A stretch of 64,000 bases of DNA from Bacteroidota bacterium (lineage in GTDB: Bacteria > Bacteroidota > Bacteroidia > AKYH767-A > OLB10). The DNA lies in the NCBI GenBank assembly GCA_016709725.1, contig JADJMG010000013.1:1-64000 (forward strand), written 5' to 3'. The notes under the pieces are model-generated. The model was not told the DNA's origin and made no database searches. It saw only the letters and a program-made list of their open reading frames with translations. The translations under genes were made by a program, and so were the position numbers. Of this stretch, positions 9,684 through 18,673 are shown piece after piece (within the stretch, counting starts at the first letter, position 1; each line of letters opens with the position of its first letter).

Positions 9684-9700
9684 AATAATTAAAAATTAGG

Positions 9701-9732
9701 GAACCCGTCTCGAAGGAGATGGGTTCTTTCTT
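9701..9732 (+). terminator. Rho-independent terminator after the DUF4920 gene
   Basis: An 11-bp stem (GAACCCGTCTC with GAGATGGGTTC, one G-T pair) with loop GAAG at 9712-9715 is followed by TTTCTT. It ends just 6 bp before the ATG of the HMG-CoA lyase gene, so it may also attenuate read-through into that gene. Confidence 0.8.
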
Positions 9733-9737
9733 GAATA

Positions 9738-10610
9738 ATGGGAAACGAAAGAGTAGAATGGATTGAATGTCCACGCGACGCCATGCAAGGCCTCTCGTGG
9801 TTTATTCCTACTGCTCAAAAAATCGCATACATCAATACACTTTTAGGAGTAGGATATGATGTCATCGATTTCGGAAGTTTCGTTTCACCGAAAGCAATTC
9901 CACAGTTACGCGATACCGCCGCAGTATTAAGTCAATTGGAATTGAATGATCGCACTAAATTATTGGCCATCGTAGCCAATGCGCGAGGAGCCGAGGATGC
10001 CTGTGAGTCTGATGAGATCTCGTATCTCGGATTTCCATTTTCGATCTCCGAAACTTTCCAGCAAAGAAATACAAACAGTAGCATTGAAGAATCCTTGCAA
10101 TCGGTAGAGATTATTCAAAATTTATGCTTGAGACATCATAAAGAATTGGTGGTGTACATCAGCATGGCATTTGGAAATCCGTATGGCGATGCATGGAATG
10201 AGGAGATTGCCGTGAAGTGGACCAAGCAAATTGCATCGCTGGGTGTAAAAACAATTGCTATGTCGGATACCGTCGGACTCGCTCAAGCTGCTGATGTGAA
10301 AAAGATATTTGATGCCGTAATTCCATCTTTACCCCAAGTAAAAATTGGAGCCCATTTGCATGCCAGCCCTGATCATTGGAAGTCGAAGGTAACCGCTGCA
10401 TGGGACAGTGGCTGTCGACGTTTCGATTCCGCCTTGAAAGGGTATGGAGGATGTCCCATGGCTGAAGATGTATTGGTAGGAAATCTTGCCTCCGAAAACC
10501 TCTATCAGTTCCTAAATGAAAGGAATGTGAAGAGTTCGATTGATCCGTCCCAATTCGCCCACGCACTCATGATGGCATCAGCTATATTTCAAGAGCCATT
10601 AGCAACATAA
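9738..10610 (+). CDS. mvaB: Hydroxymethylglutaryl-CoA lyase
   Basis: The enzyme cleaves HMG-CoA to acetyl-CoA and acetoacetate in leucine or ketone-body catabolism, in a DRE-TIM/HMGL-like TIM barrel. Visible motifs are ECPRDAMQG at the N-terminus (catalytic Arg-Asp), MSDTVGLA, GAHLHASPDHW (metal His pair in the HLH segment), and a Gly-rich loop with the catalytic Cys (KGYGGCPMAEDVL). The length of 290 aa is typical. The start at 9738 leaves a two-residue lead before VEWIECPRD and follows the terminator hairpin directly. No other leucine-degradation genes are adjacent. Confidence 0.88.
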   Translation: MGNERVEWIECPRDAMQGLSWFIPTAQKIAYINTLLGVGYDVIDFGSFVSPKAIPQLRDTAAVLSQLELNDRTKLLAIVANARGAEDACESDEISYLGFPFSISETFQQRNTNSSIEESLQSVEIIQNLCLRHHKELVVYISMAFGNPYGDAWNEEIAVKWTKQIASLGVKTIAMSDTVGLAQAADVKKIFDAVIPSLPQVKIGAHLHASPDHWKSKVTAAWDSGCRRFDSALKGYGGCPMAEDVLVGNLASENLYQFLNERNVKSSIDPSQFAHALMMASAIFQEPLAT

Positions 10611-10631
10611 ATTGTATACTTTCGTTTAAAC

Positions 10632-12808
10632 ATGATGAACATTTCCAAGCTAAAACAGAATACATTGAATAAATCTCTAAAGTTTGTCCGAATATGGACG
10701 ATTGCACTTATTGCCGTATTTTTTGTAAATAATTCGTATGCACAACGCCCAGGCTATCTTGAATTACTCGGTAATGTACAACAAGATGGAAAAGGATTAG
10801 AAGGTGCCGAAATCAAAGTGATGAAAGGTACTGAGAACTCTGACAACTTGTTGAGCTCAGCAGGCGGAAAATTTATTTTCAACCTTGATCTTGGTCATTT
10901 GTACACGATCGTCTTTTCGAAGAATGGCACTATTACAAAATCAGTATTAGTGGACACCAAAGTTCCGGAAAGTTATGAAAGTCAAATTTTCAGTTTTAAG
11001 TTTAAAATTGATTTATTCAAAGCACCAGAAGGAGTAGAACAACCTAAAGAAGCAGCACCTCCTGTGACCAAATTGGGATATAGTGATGCTTATGAGGATT
11101 TCGATTACGATCCTGAATATTCCAAGTCGCGAAAAGCGGAGATGGATGTAGTGAAGGAAAAAATGGCTTCGGAAGTGGTGAAGCAAGAAGCATTACGGGC
11201 TAAAGCAGAAGAAAAAGCGCGTCAAGATTCAATTGCTCAAGCGAAAAAAGAAGAGCTTGCTGCAGAAAAAGCACGTCGCGATTCATTAGACAAAGTAAAA
11301 GAACAGCAAAGAATTGAAGCGGCTAAGTTAGCTGCTATAGAGCAGGAGAAAAACGATTCTATTGCAAAGGAAAAAGCGAAACAAGAAGCGGCATCGGCTG
11401 CTCAATTGGCTAAAGAAAAAGCAAGTCAAGATAGTTTAGTTGCCATTGAAAAAGCCCGACTTCAAGCAGAAGCCGCTGAGAAAGCGCGATTACAAGCAGA
11501 AAAAGATTCCCTGGCTCGCATCGAAGAAAAAGCTAAACAAGATTCTATCTTGCTAGCCAAAGAAAAAGAAAAACAGGAAGCACTTGCGCGTAGTAAAGCA
11601 GAACAAGATTCCATCAATAAAGCTCGTGAAGAAGCAAAAATCGCCGAAGCAGCTCGCAAAGTGCGTGAGAAAGAAATTGCCGATTCACTTAATGTAGAAA
11701 AGGAAAAAGCTAGAATTGCTGCCCTCGAATTAGCAGCCGCAGAAAAAGTGAAGCAAGATAGTTTAGCGAAAATAGAAAAGGAACGTGCAGCAGCTGAATT
11801 AGCGGAGAAAGCTCGTTTGAAAGCTGAGCAAGATTCGATAGCTCAAGCTCAAGAAAAGCAAAAGCAAGAAGAGTTGAAGGCTCAAAAAGAGCGTGAACGT
11901 TTAGAAGCAGAAGCAGCAGCAAAAGCAGAAAAGGATAGTTTAGCAAAAGCCGCAGAGCAAGCTCGTCTCGCAGAATTAGAACGTAAAGCACAAGAAAAAG
12001 CTGCAGCGGATGCATTAGCGAAAGAACAAGAGAAAGCACGTGCTGAAGAAGCTGCTCGACTTGCAAAAGAAAAAGCGGAAAAAGCGGCAGAAGCCGATTC
12101 TTTAGCAAAAGCTCAAGAGAAGGCGAAGGCCGAGGAAGCTGCGCGTGTAGCTAAAGAGAAAGCAGAAAAAGCGGCCGAATTAGCTGCAGCGGAAGCCGCT
12201 CGTCAAAAAGCAATTACTGAAGCACAGGAGAAAACGCGTCAAGAAGAACTAGCAAAGATTGCACGTGAACGTGCCGTACAAGATTCTTTGGCTTTAGTGA
12301 GAACGAAATTTAAACAAGACTCCATAGCAGAAGCCAAGGAGAAAGCGTATCAGCTTGAGTTAACACGTCAAGAAAAACTTAAAGCGGAGAAAGATTCTTT
12401 AGCAAAAGCGCAAAAGAACAAGAAGAAGAAGCGCTTCGTTTAGCTGCTGAAATGAAAAAGAAGCAAGAGGAAGATGCCGCGAAGAAACGCAATGATGATA
12501 TAGAAGCGCAGAAAAAGGCGTTAGCCGCTGCTGGAAAAGCAGATCCGAAGAAAGGTGTAAAAGACATCAACGACTATAAAATTGACTTCGACAAGGAATT
12601 TGTGGTGGAAGGAATTACGCAAGATACCATCGTAGAAGCGAATCGAACTGTCTTCCGTACCATCGTAAAATCGAATGCTGAAAAAGCTACTTACTTAAAA
12701 GTATTGTACAGCTACGGAGGTTCTTTCTATTTTAAAAATGGACAGAGCATGACGGAGAATACCTATTTTATGCAAATTGATGCGCATAAGAAGGCGCTGA
12801 ACAAATAA
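10632..12808 (+). CDS. Long Lys/Ala/Glu-rich coiled-coil envelope protein with DS[IL] repeats
   Basis: A signal peptide (about residues 17-38, ending NNSYAQ) is followed by a carboxypeptidase-regulatory-like beta domain (RPGYLELLGNVQQDGKGLEGAEIKV, about 40-130). A highly charged helical region of about 460 residues comes next, in which DSI or DSL recurs about fifteen times inside E-K-A-rich segments (QDSIAQAKEK, KDSLAKAQEK). It ends in a compact domain of about 75 residues (DFDKEFVVEGITQDTIVEANRTVFRTIV ... SFYFKNG). The frame breaks at the A-run 12412-12415; one added A continues the coiled coil (AKEQEEEALRLAAEM) into the downstream frame, giving about 725 aa. It is probably a periplasmic or surface rod; function is not known. 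Confidence 0.7.
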
Positions 12809-12839
12809 TTCAGAATGCAGAATTCAGAATTAAGAATTA
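12807..12839. repeat. GAATTC-rich intergenic repeat, copy 1
   Basis: Units of AATTCAGAATTAAGAATT begin at the stop codon of the preceding gene. The inverse form occurs at 12971-12996, so the two can pair across the gap. Other copies are at 52338-52362, 59413-59439 and 60056-60086. Confidence 0.7.
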
Positions 12840-12970
12840 TTTTTTAATTTTAATCTTGAAAGAAGCACACGGATCATAATTGTATTTTAATCATAAAGTA
12901 GAATAATCTTTCGAAATCTAGTGAATGAAAATTGACAAACTGATGAAATCCATATCAGCAACCAAAATCC

Positions 12971-12996
12971 AATTCTGAATTCTGAATTCTTAATTT
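12971..12996. repeat. GAATTC-rich intergenic repeat, copy 2 (inverted)
   Basis: AATTCTGAATTCTGAATT followed by CTTAATTT is the inverse complement of the copy at 12807-12839. The rest of 12840-13057 is AT-rich without a gene. Confidence 0.7.
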
Positions 12997-13057
12997 CCAA
13001 TCTATTTGAGAGTTATAAATTGAATGTTTGAATAAATACTATTAAAGGAAAAAAAAC

Positions 13058-13912
13058 ATGCTCCTCGTCGCAGATTCAGGTTCTACAAAAGCAGATTGGT
13101 TGCTATTTGATGGTGATAAAATTACGGGCCCTATACATACCATGGGATTTAATCCATTTTTTCATTCGAGCGAATTTGTATTGGAGAGTTTGATGAAGTC
13201 GGAGGAAATGAAAAACATTCGTGACCAAATAACGAATGTAAAATTTTTTGGTGCGGGTTGTTCGAGTGATGATCGAAATGAAATTATTGCTTTAGGACTT
13301 CGAAACTTTTTCACGAAGGCAGATGTATTGGTCGAACACGATTTGTTAGCCTGCGCAATTGCCACTTGCGGAAACACAAAAGGCATCGCCTGCATCATCG
13401 GCACAGGAAGTAATTCCTGTTATTTTGATGGGGCAGAAGTGCATGAAAGAAATTATGGCTTGGGATATATTTTAGGCGACGAAGGAAGTGGATCGTACTT
13501 TGGTAAAAAACTCTTAACCTACTATTTGTACGAACGATTGCCTTCCGATTTACAAAAGGATTTTAAGGAGACTTATCACCTGAGCAAGAATGATATTATA
13601 GACAAAGTATACAAGGAACCAAATCCAAACGTTTGGTTGGCTTCCTTCTCACGTTTTTTATCGAAGCATCAAGAGCATCCTTACATCAAAGAAATGATTT
13701 TGCAAGGTATGCGCGACTTCTGTAATTTGTATGTATGCGATTTCCCTACTTACAAAACCGAAAAAGTGCATTTTGTAGGATCCGTAGCCTTTATTTTTTC
13801 TGCAGAATTACATCAAGTAGCTGACGAATTAGGATTCACAATTGGAAAAATTATTAAGCAACCTATCGATGATTTGATGCAGTATTTTGTTGCGCTCGAA
13901 AAACAGAAGTAA
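13058..13912 (+). CDS. BadF/BadG/BcrA-type ATPase, probable N-acetylglucosamine kinase
   Basis: The ASKHA fold is recognisable from the phosphate-1 motif ADSGSTKADW at the N-terminus and a second phosphate loop IIGTGSNS near residue 113, followed by GYILGDEGSGSYFGKKLL. This arrangement fits the BadF/BadG ATPase family branch that contains eukaryotic-type GlcNAc kinases; phosphorylation of an amino sugar recovered from peptidoglycan or chitin is the likely role. At 284 aa it is the usual size for the Bacteroidota member. It converges with the coaD-rsmD-DUF3822 cluster and shares no operon. Substrate is inferred from family only. Confidence 0.8.
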   Translation: MLLVADSGSTKADWLLFDGDKITGPIHTMGFNPFFHSSEFVLESLMKSEEMKNIRDQITNVKFFGAGCSSDDRNEIIALGLRNFFTKADVLVEHDLLACAIATCGNTKGIACIIGTGSNSCYFDGAEVHERNYGLGYILGDEGSGSYFGKKLLTYYLYERLPSDLQKDFKETYHLSKNDIIDKVYKEPNPNVWLASFSRFLSKHQEHPYIKEMILQGMRDFCNLYVCDFPTYKTEKVHFVGSVAFIFSAELHQVADELGFTIGKIIKQPIDDLMQYFVALEKQK

Positions 13913-13924
13913 ATTTAATTCAAA

Positions 13925-14386
13925 TTATTTTAATTTAACGCCTTCACCTACAAAGGGTGTTGCATTGCCACCATTTCGAATGATGTCGCGAATGATTGTT
14001 GACGATACCGGTGAGTATTGCGGCGAGGCTAACATGAACGTTGTTTCGATGCCGTTATCGAGGTAATGATTCATCTGTGCGATGGCTCTTTCAAATTCGA
14101 AATCGGCAGAAGTGCGTAACCCTCTTAATATAAATCGAGCTTGAATCCTTTTGCAAAAATCAATGGTCAAGCCGCTGTACGACAAAACTTCCACTTGGTC
14201 GTATTCGGTAAAGCTATCTTTAATCCATTGCACACGATCTTCCAATGGAAACATGTATTTCTTGGAGGTGTTTTCGCCTACACCCACAATGACTTTGTCA
14301 AATAAATTTAAGGAGCGTGTAATCACATCAACATGTCCAATGGTGATGGGATCAAAACTGCCTGGGAAGAGTGCGATCTTTGACAT
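13925..14386 (-). CDS. coaD: Pantetheine-phosphate adenylyltransferase
   Basis: It catalyses the penultimate step of coenzyme A synthesis, transferring AMP from ATP to 4'-phosphopantetheine. The nucleotidyltransferase motif GSFDPITIGHVDVI is at the N-terminus (T/HxGH), with the substrate loop ILRGLRTSADFEFE and the second ATP motif SSTIIRDI near residue 130. The length of 153 aa is standard. It lies 10 bp downstream of rsmD on the same strand, the classic rsmD-coaD arrangement, and probably shares a transcript with rsmD and the DUF3822 gene. Confidence 0.95.
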   Translation of the reverse strand: MSKIALFPGSFDPITIGHVDVITRSLNLFDKVIVGVGENTSKKYMFPLEDRVQWIKDSFTEYDQVEVLSYSGLTIDFCKRIQARFILRGLRTSADFEFERAIAQMNHYLDNGIETTFMLASPQYSPVSSTIIRDIIRNGGNATPFVGEGVKLK

Positions 14387-14396
14387 AGTATTTATT

Positions 14397-14972
14397 TTAT
14401 TCGGTGGAGATGGATTCTGTTGTTGAAGTTGCTTTGATGGGTTGAAAGAATGAAAAACTCACATTACCGTACTTACGAGTGTCAATATACCCTTCAATGG
14501 CCACTAAACTGTTCTTGCTGGCATGTTCAATGATGAGCACACCGTTTGGGTTTAAGAGTTCACCGTTGGCTACGATGCTGCTTAATTCTTCTGCGGGCGT
14601 TTCTTCAAAGGGAGCATCGGCAATAATGATGTCGAATTTGCCCGGATGATTTCGTAACCATTTCAATGCATCGCTTTGGATGGCTCTGGCATTTCTGCTG
14701 GGATCGAGTTGCTCAAAACTTTGTTTGATGAAACGAATGCAAGCAGGATCTTTGTCGATGGCTATCACGTTGGTGCAGCCCCGCGAAATGAACTCGTAAC
14801 TCAAGCTTCCAGTACCTGCAAATAAATCAACTACAGCCAACTTTTTTAGCTGGAAACGATGCGCAAGGATGTTGAACAATCCCGACTCGGCATAATCCGT
14901 AGTAGGACGTACGACTAAATCTTTAGGTACGTTTAATTGTTTACCACGATGGGTTCCGCTTATGATACGCAC
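14397..14972 (-). CDS. rsmD: 16S rRNA (guanine966-N2)-methyltransferase RsmD
   Basis: The protein starts MRIISGTHRGKQL, the typical RsmD N-terminus, followed by RPTTDYAESGLFNIL, the SAM-binding VDLFAGTGSLSYE and acidic AIDKD. The family's catalytic (D/N)PP(F/Y) tetrad appears here as DAPF (about residue 118; GAT GCT CCC TTT), a Pro-to-Ala change from one base. It overlaps the DUF3822 gene by 13 bp and precedes coaD. The identification is firm; the altered motif could be a real variant or a base error. Confidence 0.9.
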   Translation of the reverse strand: MRIISGTHRGKQLNVPKDLVVRPTTDYAESGLFNILAHRFQLKKLAVVDLFAGTGSLSYEFISRGCTNVIAIDKDPACIRFIKQSFEQLDPSRNARAIQSDALKWLRNHPGKFDIIIADAPFEETPAEELSSIVANGELLNPNGVLIIEHASKNSLVAIEGYIDTRKYGNVSFSFFQPIKATSTTESISTE

Positions 14973-15847
14973 AACGTCTGAATAAATAATGGATAATACT
15001 GTTGAGGAGAATGGCGTTCGAATCCATAACTGTAGATGATGCCATCTGGCCTTTCACCCATCGAAATATTTCGAATGTATTTACGAGCAAGCATCCAGTG
15101 ACTCGAGATCTTCTCTATTTCACCGTAACAACGCACTGCTACTTGATCAGGATTGAGTTGCAATTGCTCCATGGTGAAGAGGAGATAGTACATGATGTCT
15201 TCGCTCGAATGAAAACGATAGCTATTGTACAATTTCAATTCACTTCCTTGTGTAATCACCACATCGAAATATTGATTGCGAATTAAAACAGAAACGGTAG
15301 CTTCTGAATCTAATTTATTCAAACGAATTTGACTTTCAATAAAAGCACTTCCTGCATGAAAGATTAATGCATTTTTAAAACGATTTCCAGTCTCTTCGAG
15401 TAAAGCAGCAGGCACACCATAAATACTATGCGCATTAGCCGAGGAAATCGCATCATCATACACATCTTGACCGTCATGAATGGTGCACGTGAGTCCGAGA
15501 ATTTCCTTGAGATGATTTTTTGAGAAGAGTGGAGTAGGTACTAAGCTTTGCTGCTGTGAGTATACTGACAACACAATTTTATCGGGATTCAACTCCTGCA
15601 AAATTTCATCTTCCTCCAAAATACGATTGAAAAATCCAGGCGTATAATCTTCTTCTGCATCTTGATCATTCACCATTTGATAATCTCTCATCAGCACTGC
15701 CTTCTGTCGATCTTGATCAATCACTCCGTAAAAAAATCGACCTTTTTCCGCCACCATCAACAGCAATGCATTTTTCACCATGCCTTGAGAATAGCTTTCA
15801 TCGGTCACCTGATTTTTCAGATTGATGCCTATTTCACTTTGAACCAT
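14960..15847 (-). CDS. DUF3822 family protein
   Basis: The predicted protein of 295 aa resembles DUF3822, a Bacteroidota family found next to rsmD and coaD, and has a split ASKHA-like (actin/hexokinase) feel. N-terminal strands are ALLLMVAEKGRFFYGVID, with an extended central part and a C-terminal YRFHSSEDIMYYLLFTMEQL region. No catalytic motif is evident. Start at 15847 (MVQSEIGINLKNQV). Overlap with rsmD implies translational coupling. The biochemical role is not established; the constant neighbourhood suggests a link to rRNA modification or CoA supply. Confidence 0.75.
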   Translation of the reverse strand: MVQSEIGINLKNQVTDESYSQGMVKNALLLMVAEKGRFFYGVIDQDRQKAVLMRDYQMVNDQDAEEDYTPGFFNRILEEDEILQELNPDKIVLSVYSQQQSLVPTPLFSKNHLKEILGLTCTIHDGQDVYDDAISSANAHSIYGVPAALLEETGNRFKNALIFHAGSAFIESQIRLNKLDSEATVSVLIRNQYFDVVITQGSELKLYNSYRFHSSEDIMYYLLFTMEQLQLNPDQVAVRCYGEIEKISSHWMLARKYIRNISMGERPDGIIYSYGFERHSPQQYYPLFIQTLCVS

Positions 15848-16000
15848 AGGACAAAAATAACGAATCTTGCCCTTATTAGCTTTGATTTCTGGATTAGAAT
15901 TCCTTAAAACAATTTAACTTACTTCCTTAAAATCATTCACTTATAAATTCCATCAGCCTTCAAGCCTAAATTTCCGATCTTCACCCAAAGAATCTTTCAC

Positions 16001-17452
16001 GTGACTTTGCAAGAACGCAGCCTTCAGGTTAAATCCAGAATTCATGAATATTTGAAATTTCCGCCAACACCGGGACAGGAAAATTTTATTCATCAATTCG
16101 CTCAATTTGCGTCAATCGAAGAGCCTGGACTCTTTCTTTTGAAAGGTTATGCAGGTACAGGAAAAACGACGATGATGGCTGCATTAACATCAGCGTATAA
16201 GAATATTGTTTTATTAGCCCCCACAGGAAGAGCGGCGAAAGTACTTTCATTTTATACAGGCAAACCTGCGTTCACCATTCATAAACATTTGTATGTTCCA
16301 TCACTCACCAGCGACGGACGCATGATGTTGCGGTTGATGGATAATACGTACAAAAAAACTTTGTTCATTGTGGACGAGGCGTCCATGATTCCGGATGCGG
16401 CGATTGATGATATTACAAGTCCGTTTCCAGGAGTTAATCTCTTACATGATTTAATTCAATATGTGTACAGCAGTCCAAGTTGTCGATTGATGTTGGTGGG
16501 CGATGATGCACAGCTTCCGCCCGTGCATTTTGATAAGAGTCCGGCATTAGATCCTGAACATCTTCGCTACAAATACAGAAAGAAAGTGTATACTGCAGAG
16601 TTAAAAGAAGTAGTACGACAACAACAGCAAAGCGAAATATTAACTAACGCTACGGATATACGAAATTTGATTACAGAAGATTCCCTTCGGCAAGCTCAGG
16701 GTGCAGGAGAGGAGGGAAGTCTAAAAATTAAGTTGAAAGGAGATGTGGCGCAAGTGAATCCGCGCGATTTACCCGAGCTTTTACATTCCTTATTTAAAGA
16801 CTTTGGACAAGATCAAGTGATGGTGGTAACGCGTTCTAACAAAGCTGCTATTCAGTACAACAAATTAATTCGCTATCAAACATTATGGATGGAAGATGAG
16901 ATAGGAGGGGGCGATAGTTTGATGGTCGTAAAAAATAATTACACCAGTCTGCCAGCTGACCATCCTGCAGGATTCATTGCCAATGGAGATGTGCTCGAAG
17001 TGTTAAAAGTTTTTCGCTTTGAGGAACGCTATGGATTTCGTTTCGCGATGGCAAGCTTACGTCTTCCTGATTATCCTGATGAACCCATCTTTGAAGCCAT
17101 GATCTTACTCGATACTTTATCGAGCGAAGCCCCTGCACTCTCTACAGGCGACCAACGAAAATTATTTGATGCTTTGCACGAGTATTACGAAGGTGATGAA
17201 CCTGACAAACGCAAACGCAATGCCTTAATAAAAATTGATCCGCACTACAATGCACTCCAAGTAAAATTCTCTTATGCCATCACCTGCCACAAAGCCCAAG
17301 GCGGACAATGGCCCGTGGTTTTTGTTGACCAAGGTTATTTAACCGATGAAATGTTAGGTGTTGAATACTATCGCTGGCTCTACACCGCATTTACGCGGGC
17401 TTCGTCGAAATTGTATTTGCTCAATTTTAATGAAAAGTTTTTAGAAGAGTGA
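16001..17452 (+). CDS. RecD-like ATP-dependent DNA helicase (AAA_30 / UvrD_C_2)
   Basis: This superfamily 1B helicase carries Walker A GYAGTGKTT (about residue 48), motif Ia LLAPTGRAAK, Walker B with VDEASM, motif III LVGDDAQLPPV, motif V/VI region CHKAQGGQWPVVFVDQG and AFTRASSKLYL. It lacks the N-terminal helical extensions of RecD2, so it is a short stand-alone RecD/Pif1-like protein common in Bacteroidota, probably acting in repair or replication-fork processing. The chosen start is GTG 16001. It is transcribed alone; the convergent neighbour is the last gene of the cbb3 locus. Confidence 0.85.
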   Translation: MTLQERSLQVKSRIHEYLKFPPTPGQENFIHQFAQFASIEEPGLFLLKGYAGTGKTTMMAALTSAYKNIVLLAPTGRAAKVLSFYTGKPAFTIHKHLYVPSLTSDGRMMLRLMDNTYKKTLFIVDEASMIPDAAIDDITSPFPGVNLLHDLIQYVYSSPSCRLMLVGDDAQLPPVHFDKSPALDPEHLRYKYRKKVYTAELKEVVRQQQQSEILTNATDIRNLITEDSLRQAQGAGEEGSLKIKLKGDVAQVNPRDLPELLHSLFKDFGQDQVMVVTRSNKAAIQYNKLIRYQTLWMEDEIGGGDSLMVVKNNYTSLPADHPAGFIANGDVLEVLKVFRFEERYGFRFAMASLRLPDYPDEPIFEAMILLDTLSSEAPALSTGDQRKLFDALHEYYEGDEPDKRKRNALIKIDPHYNALQVKFSYAITCHKAQGGQWPVVFVDQGYLTDEMLGVEYYRWLYTAFTRASSKLYLLNFNEKFLEE

Positions 17453-17488
17453 TTTTTCACTCGCTGCTTCCGTTGCGAAAACGTTGCG

Positions 17489-17507
17489 CCTGCCTGCTGC
17501 AGGCAGG
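17489..17507. repeat. CCTGCCTGCTGCAGGCAGG palindrome, copy 1
   Basis: This perfect 19-nt palindrome around a PstI-type core sits 37 bp after the helicase gene. Identical copies occur at 26678-26696 and 61692-61710, and a degenerate one at 39750-39768. It is always intergenic. Confidence 0.75.
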
Positions 17508-17529
17508 CCCGTTGCGTTTAAATAGGGGT

Positions 17530-18227
17530 TTATTGTATGGAAGAGCTCTTCTCAACCCGCTCACAACATGCATCCGGCTTTTCTTTCAACATCACTCCAC
17601 GCTGAATCAAAAACAGAGCAAGCACAATAGCTACTATCGGACTTGCTTTTTGCACCCAATTCCTTGCTTTTATACTTATAAAACTTCCCGACAAGGACAT
17701 CATCAACATGATGGGAATGGTGCCCAATCCAAATAATGCCATATAACTCATCCCTTCTAAAACACCATGGCTGCTTGCTGCACCCGCTAAGGCCAAGTAC
17801 ACAAATCCACAAGGCAAAAATCCATTCAGTACACCAATAAAATACAAGGAAGCAAAAGACTTTTTTTGCATGATGCTGCCTAATGATTTTTTCAAATAGG
17901 TAGTGAATCTATAAAGGCGATGGTTAATTTTTGTTTGCACCGCTTGGGTATTGAATAAAACAAAAAGAATGATGATGATTCCACTTAGGATACTAATATC
18001 ACTTTGCCAACCATTGATGCTGAGCGAATGTCCTAATAATCCAACGAGGGCTCCGAAAATGGTGTAGGTAGTTACTCTACCTACGTTATAGAGCAAACGA
18101 GAAACAAACAAGGAAGTCATGGGTTGGTCGGGATTGGGCAATGCCATGGCGATGGGACCACACATTCCTGCGCAGTGAAAGCTTCCAAAAAGCCAATGGT
18201 TAACGCCGACCAAAGAAATAAATCCAT
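17530..18227 (-). CDS. SafE/TauE-like sulfite exporter family membrane protein of the cbb3 locus
   Basis: This polytopic membrane protein has the signature SFHCAGMCGPIAMALP and about six membrane segments; family members at cco loci are linked to copper supply or oxidase maturation. The natural start is ATG 18227, overlapping the ccoH stop in TAATG, giving MDLFLWSALTIGFLGSFHCAGMCG. The frame breaks at about 18184-18186, where one G is missing from a GGG run (minus-strand sense), so the open frame appears to begin upstream with unrelated residues. The C-terminus has DACCERVE, a possible metal-binding CC pair. As the last gene of the operon it likely assists Cu delivery to the CuB site; the transported substrate is unproven. 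Confidence 0.75.
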
Positions 18228-18668
18228 TATTGAATGAAGATTTTTTTCTTCCTGATAGTAGGGTGTATCGTTGGTACTCCAACTTGATTTAACTCTCCAT
18301 AAACCTTTGGAAAGTTTTTCGGTAGAAATACTTTGAATTCCTTCTGTGATTTCAATAGGAATTTTAAAATCGAGCTTGGAGTTATCAGGACGAAATAAAA
18401 CAATTTCACCCGTGGTATTATTCGCAGTGCTACTTGCTGGAAAAGTAATTTGAATCAAATCTTTTTCAGCAGTGTAAGTAACGGCAAGTCTTACATCCTG
18501 ATCTTGACTATTATTGAGTCGGTCAATTTTGTCTTGATATTTTATTTCTTGAGCATAATAATCTGTGCTCACTAAATCAATATTCTGTTGAGTGCATTTA
18601 TAAACTAAAAAGAGCATGCCGCCAACAAAGGCAACGTAAAGTAAAATGATTCGTAGTCCCCAGTTCAT
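18227..18668 (-). CDS. ccoH: CcoH/FixH-like cbb3 oxidase assembly protein
   Basis: A single N-terminal membrane helix (RIILLYVAFVGGMLFLVYKC) leads to a periplasmic domain of the FixH family, with the marker DLVSTDYYAQEIKYQDKIDR. FixH/CcoH interacts with CcoO/CcoP during cbb3 assembly. In the given sequence the frame runs past its natural end because the T-run at 18241-18247 (A-run in the sense strand) has one base too many. Removing it gives the ending QEEKIFIQ and a stop at 18227-18229 that overlaps the start of the SafE-like gene. It lies 5 bp downstream of ccoG. Confidence 0.8.
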
Positions 18669-18673
18669 CGTTT

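Noticed and set aside
11462..12570. Minus-strand frames opposite the coiled coil
   Set aside because: Ser/Ala/Leu-rich antisense translations of repetitive Lys/Glu codons.
10632..12808. Programmed ribosomal frameshifting at the A-run 12412-12415
   Set aside because: The same kind of one-base break occurs in many unrelated genes in this window, so a sequence error is simpler. No slippery heptamer with downstream structure was identified.
17449..17736. A plus-strand frame starting at the helicase stop
   Set aside because: Antisense to the SafE-like gene, and composition is not protein-like.
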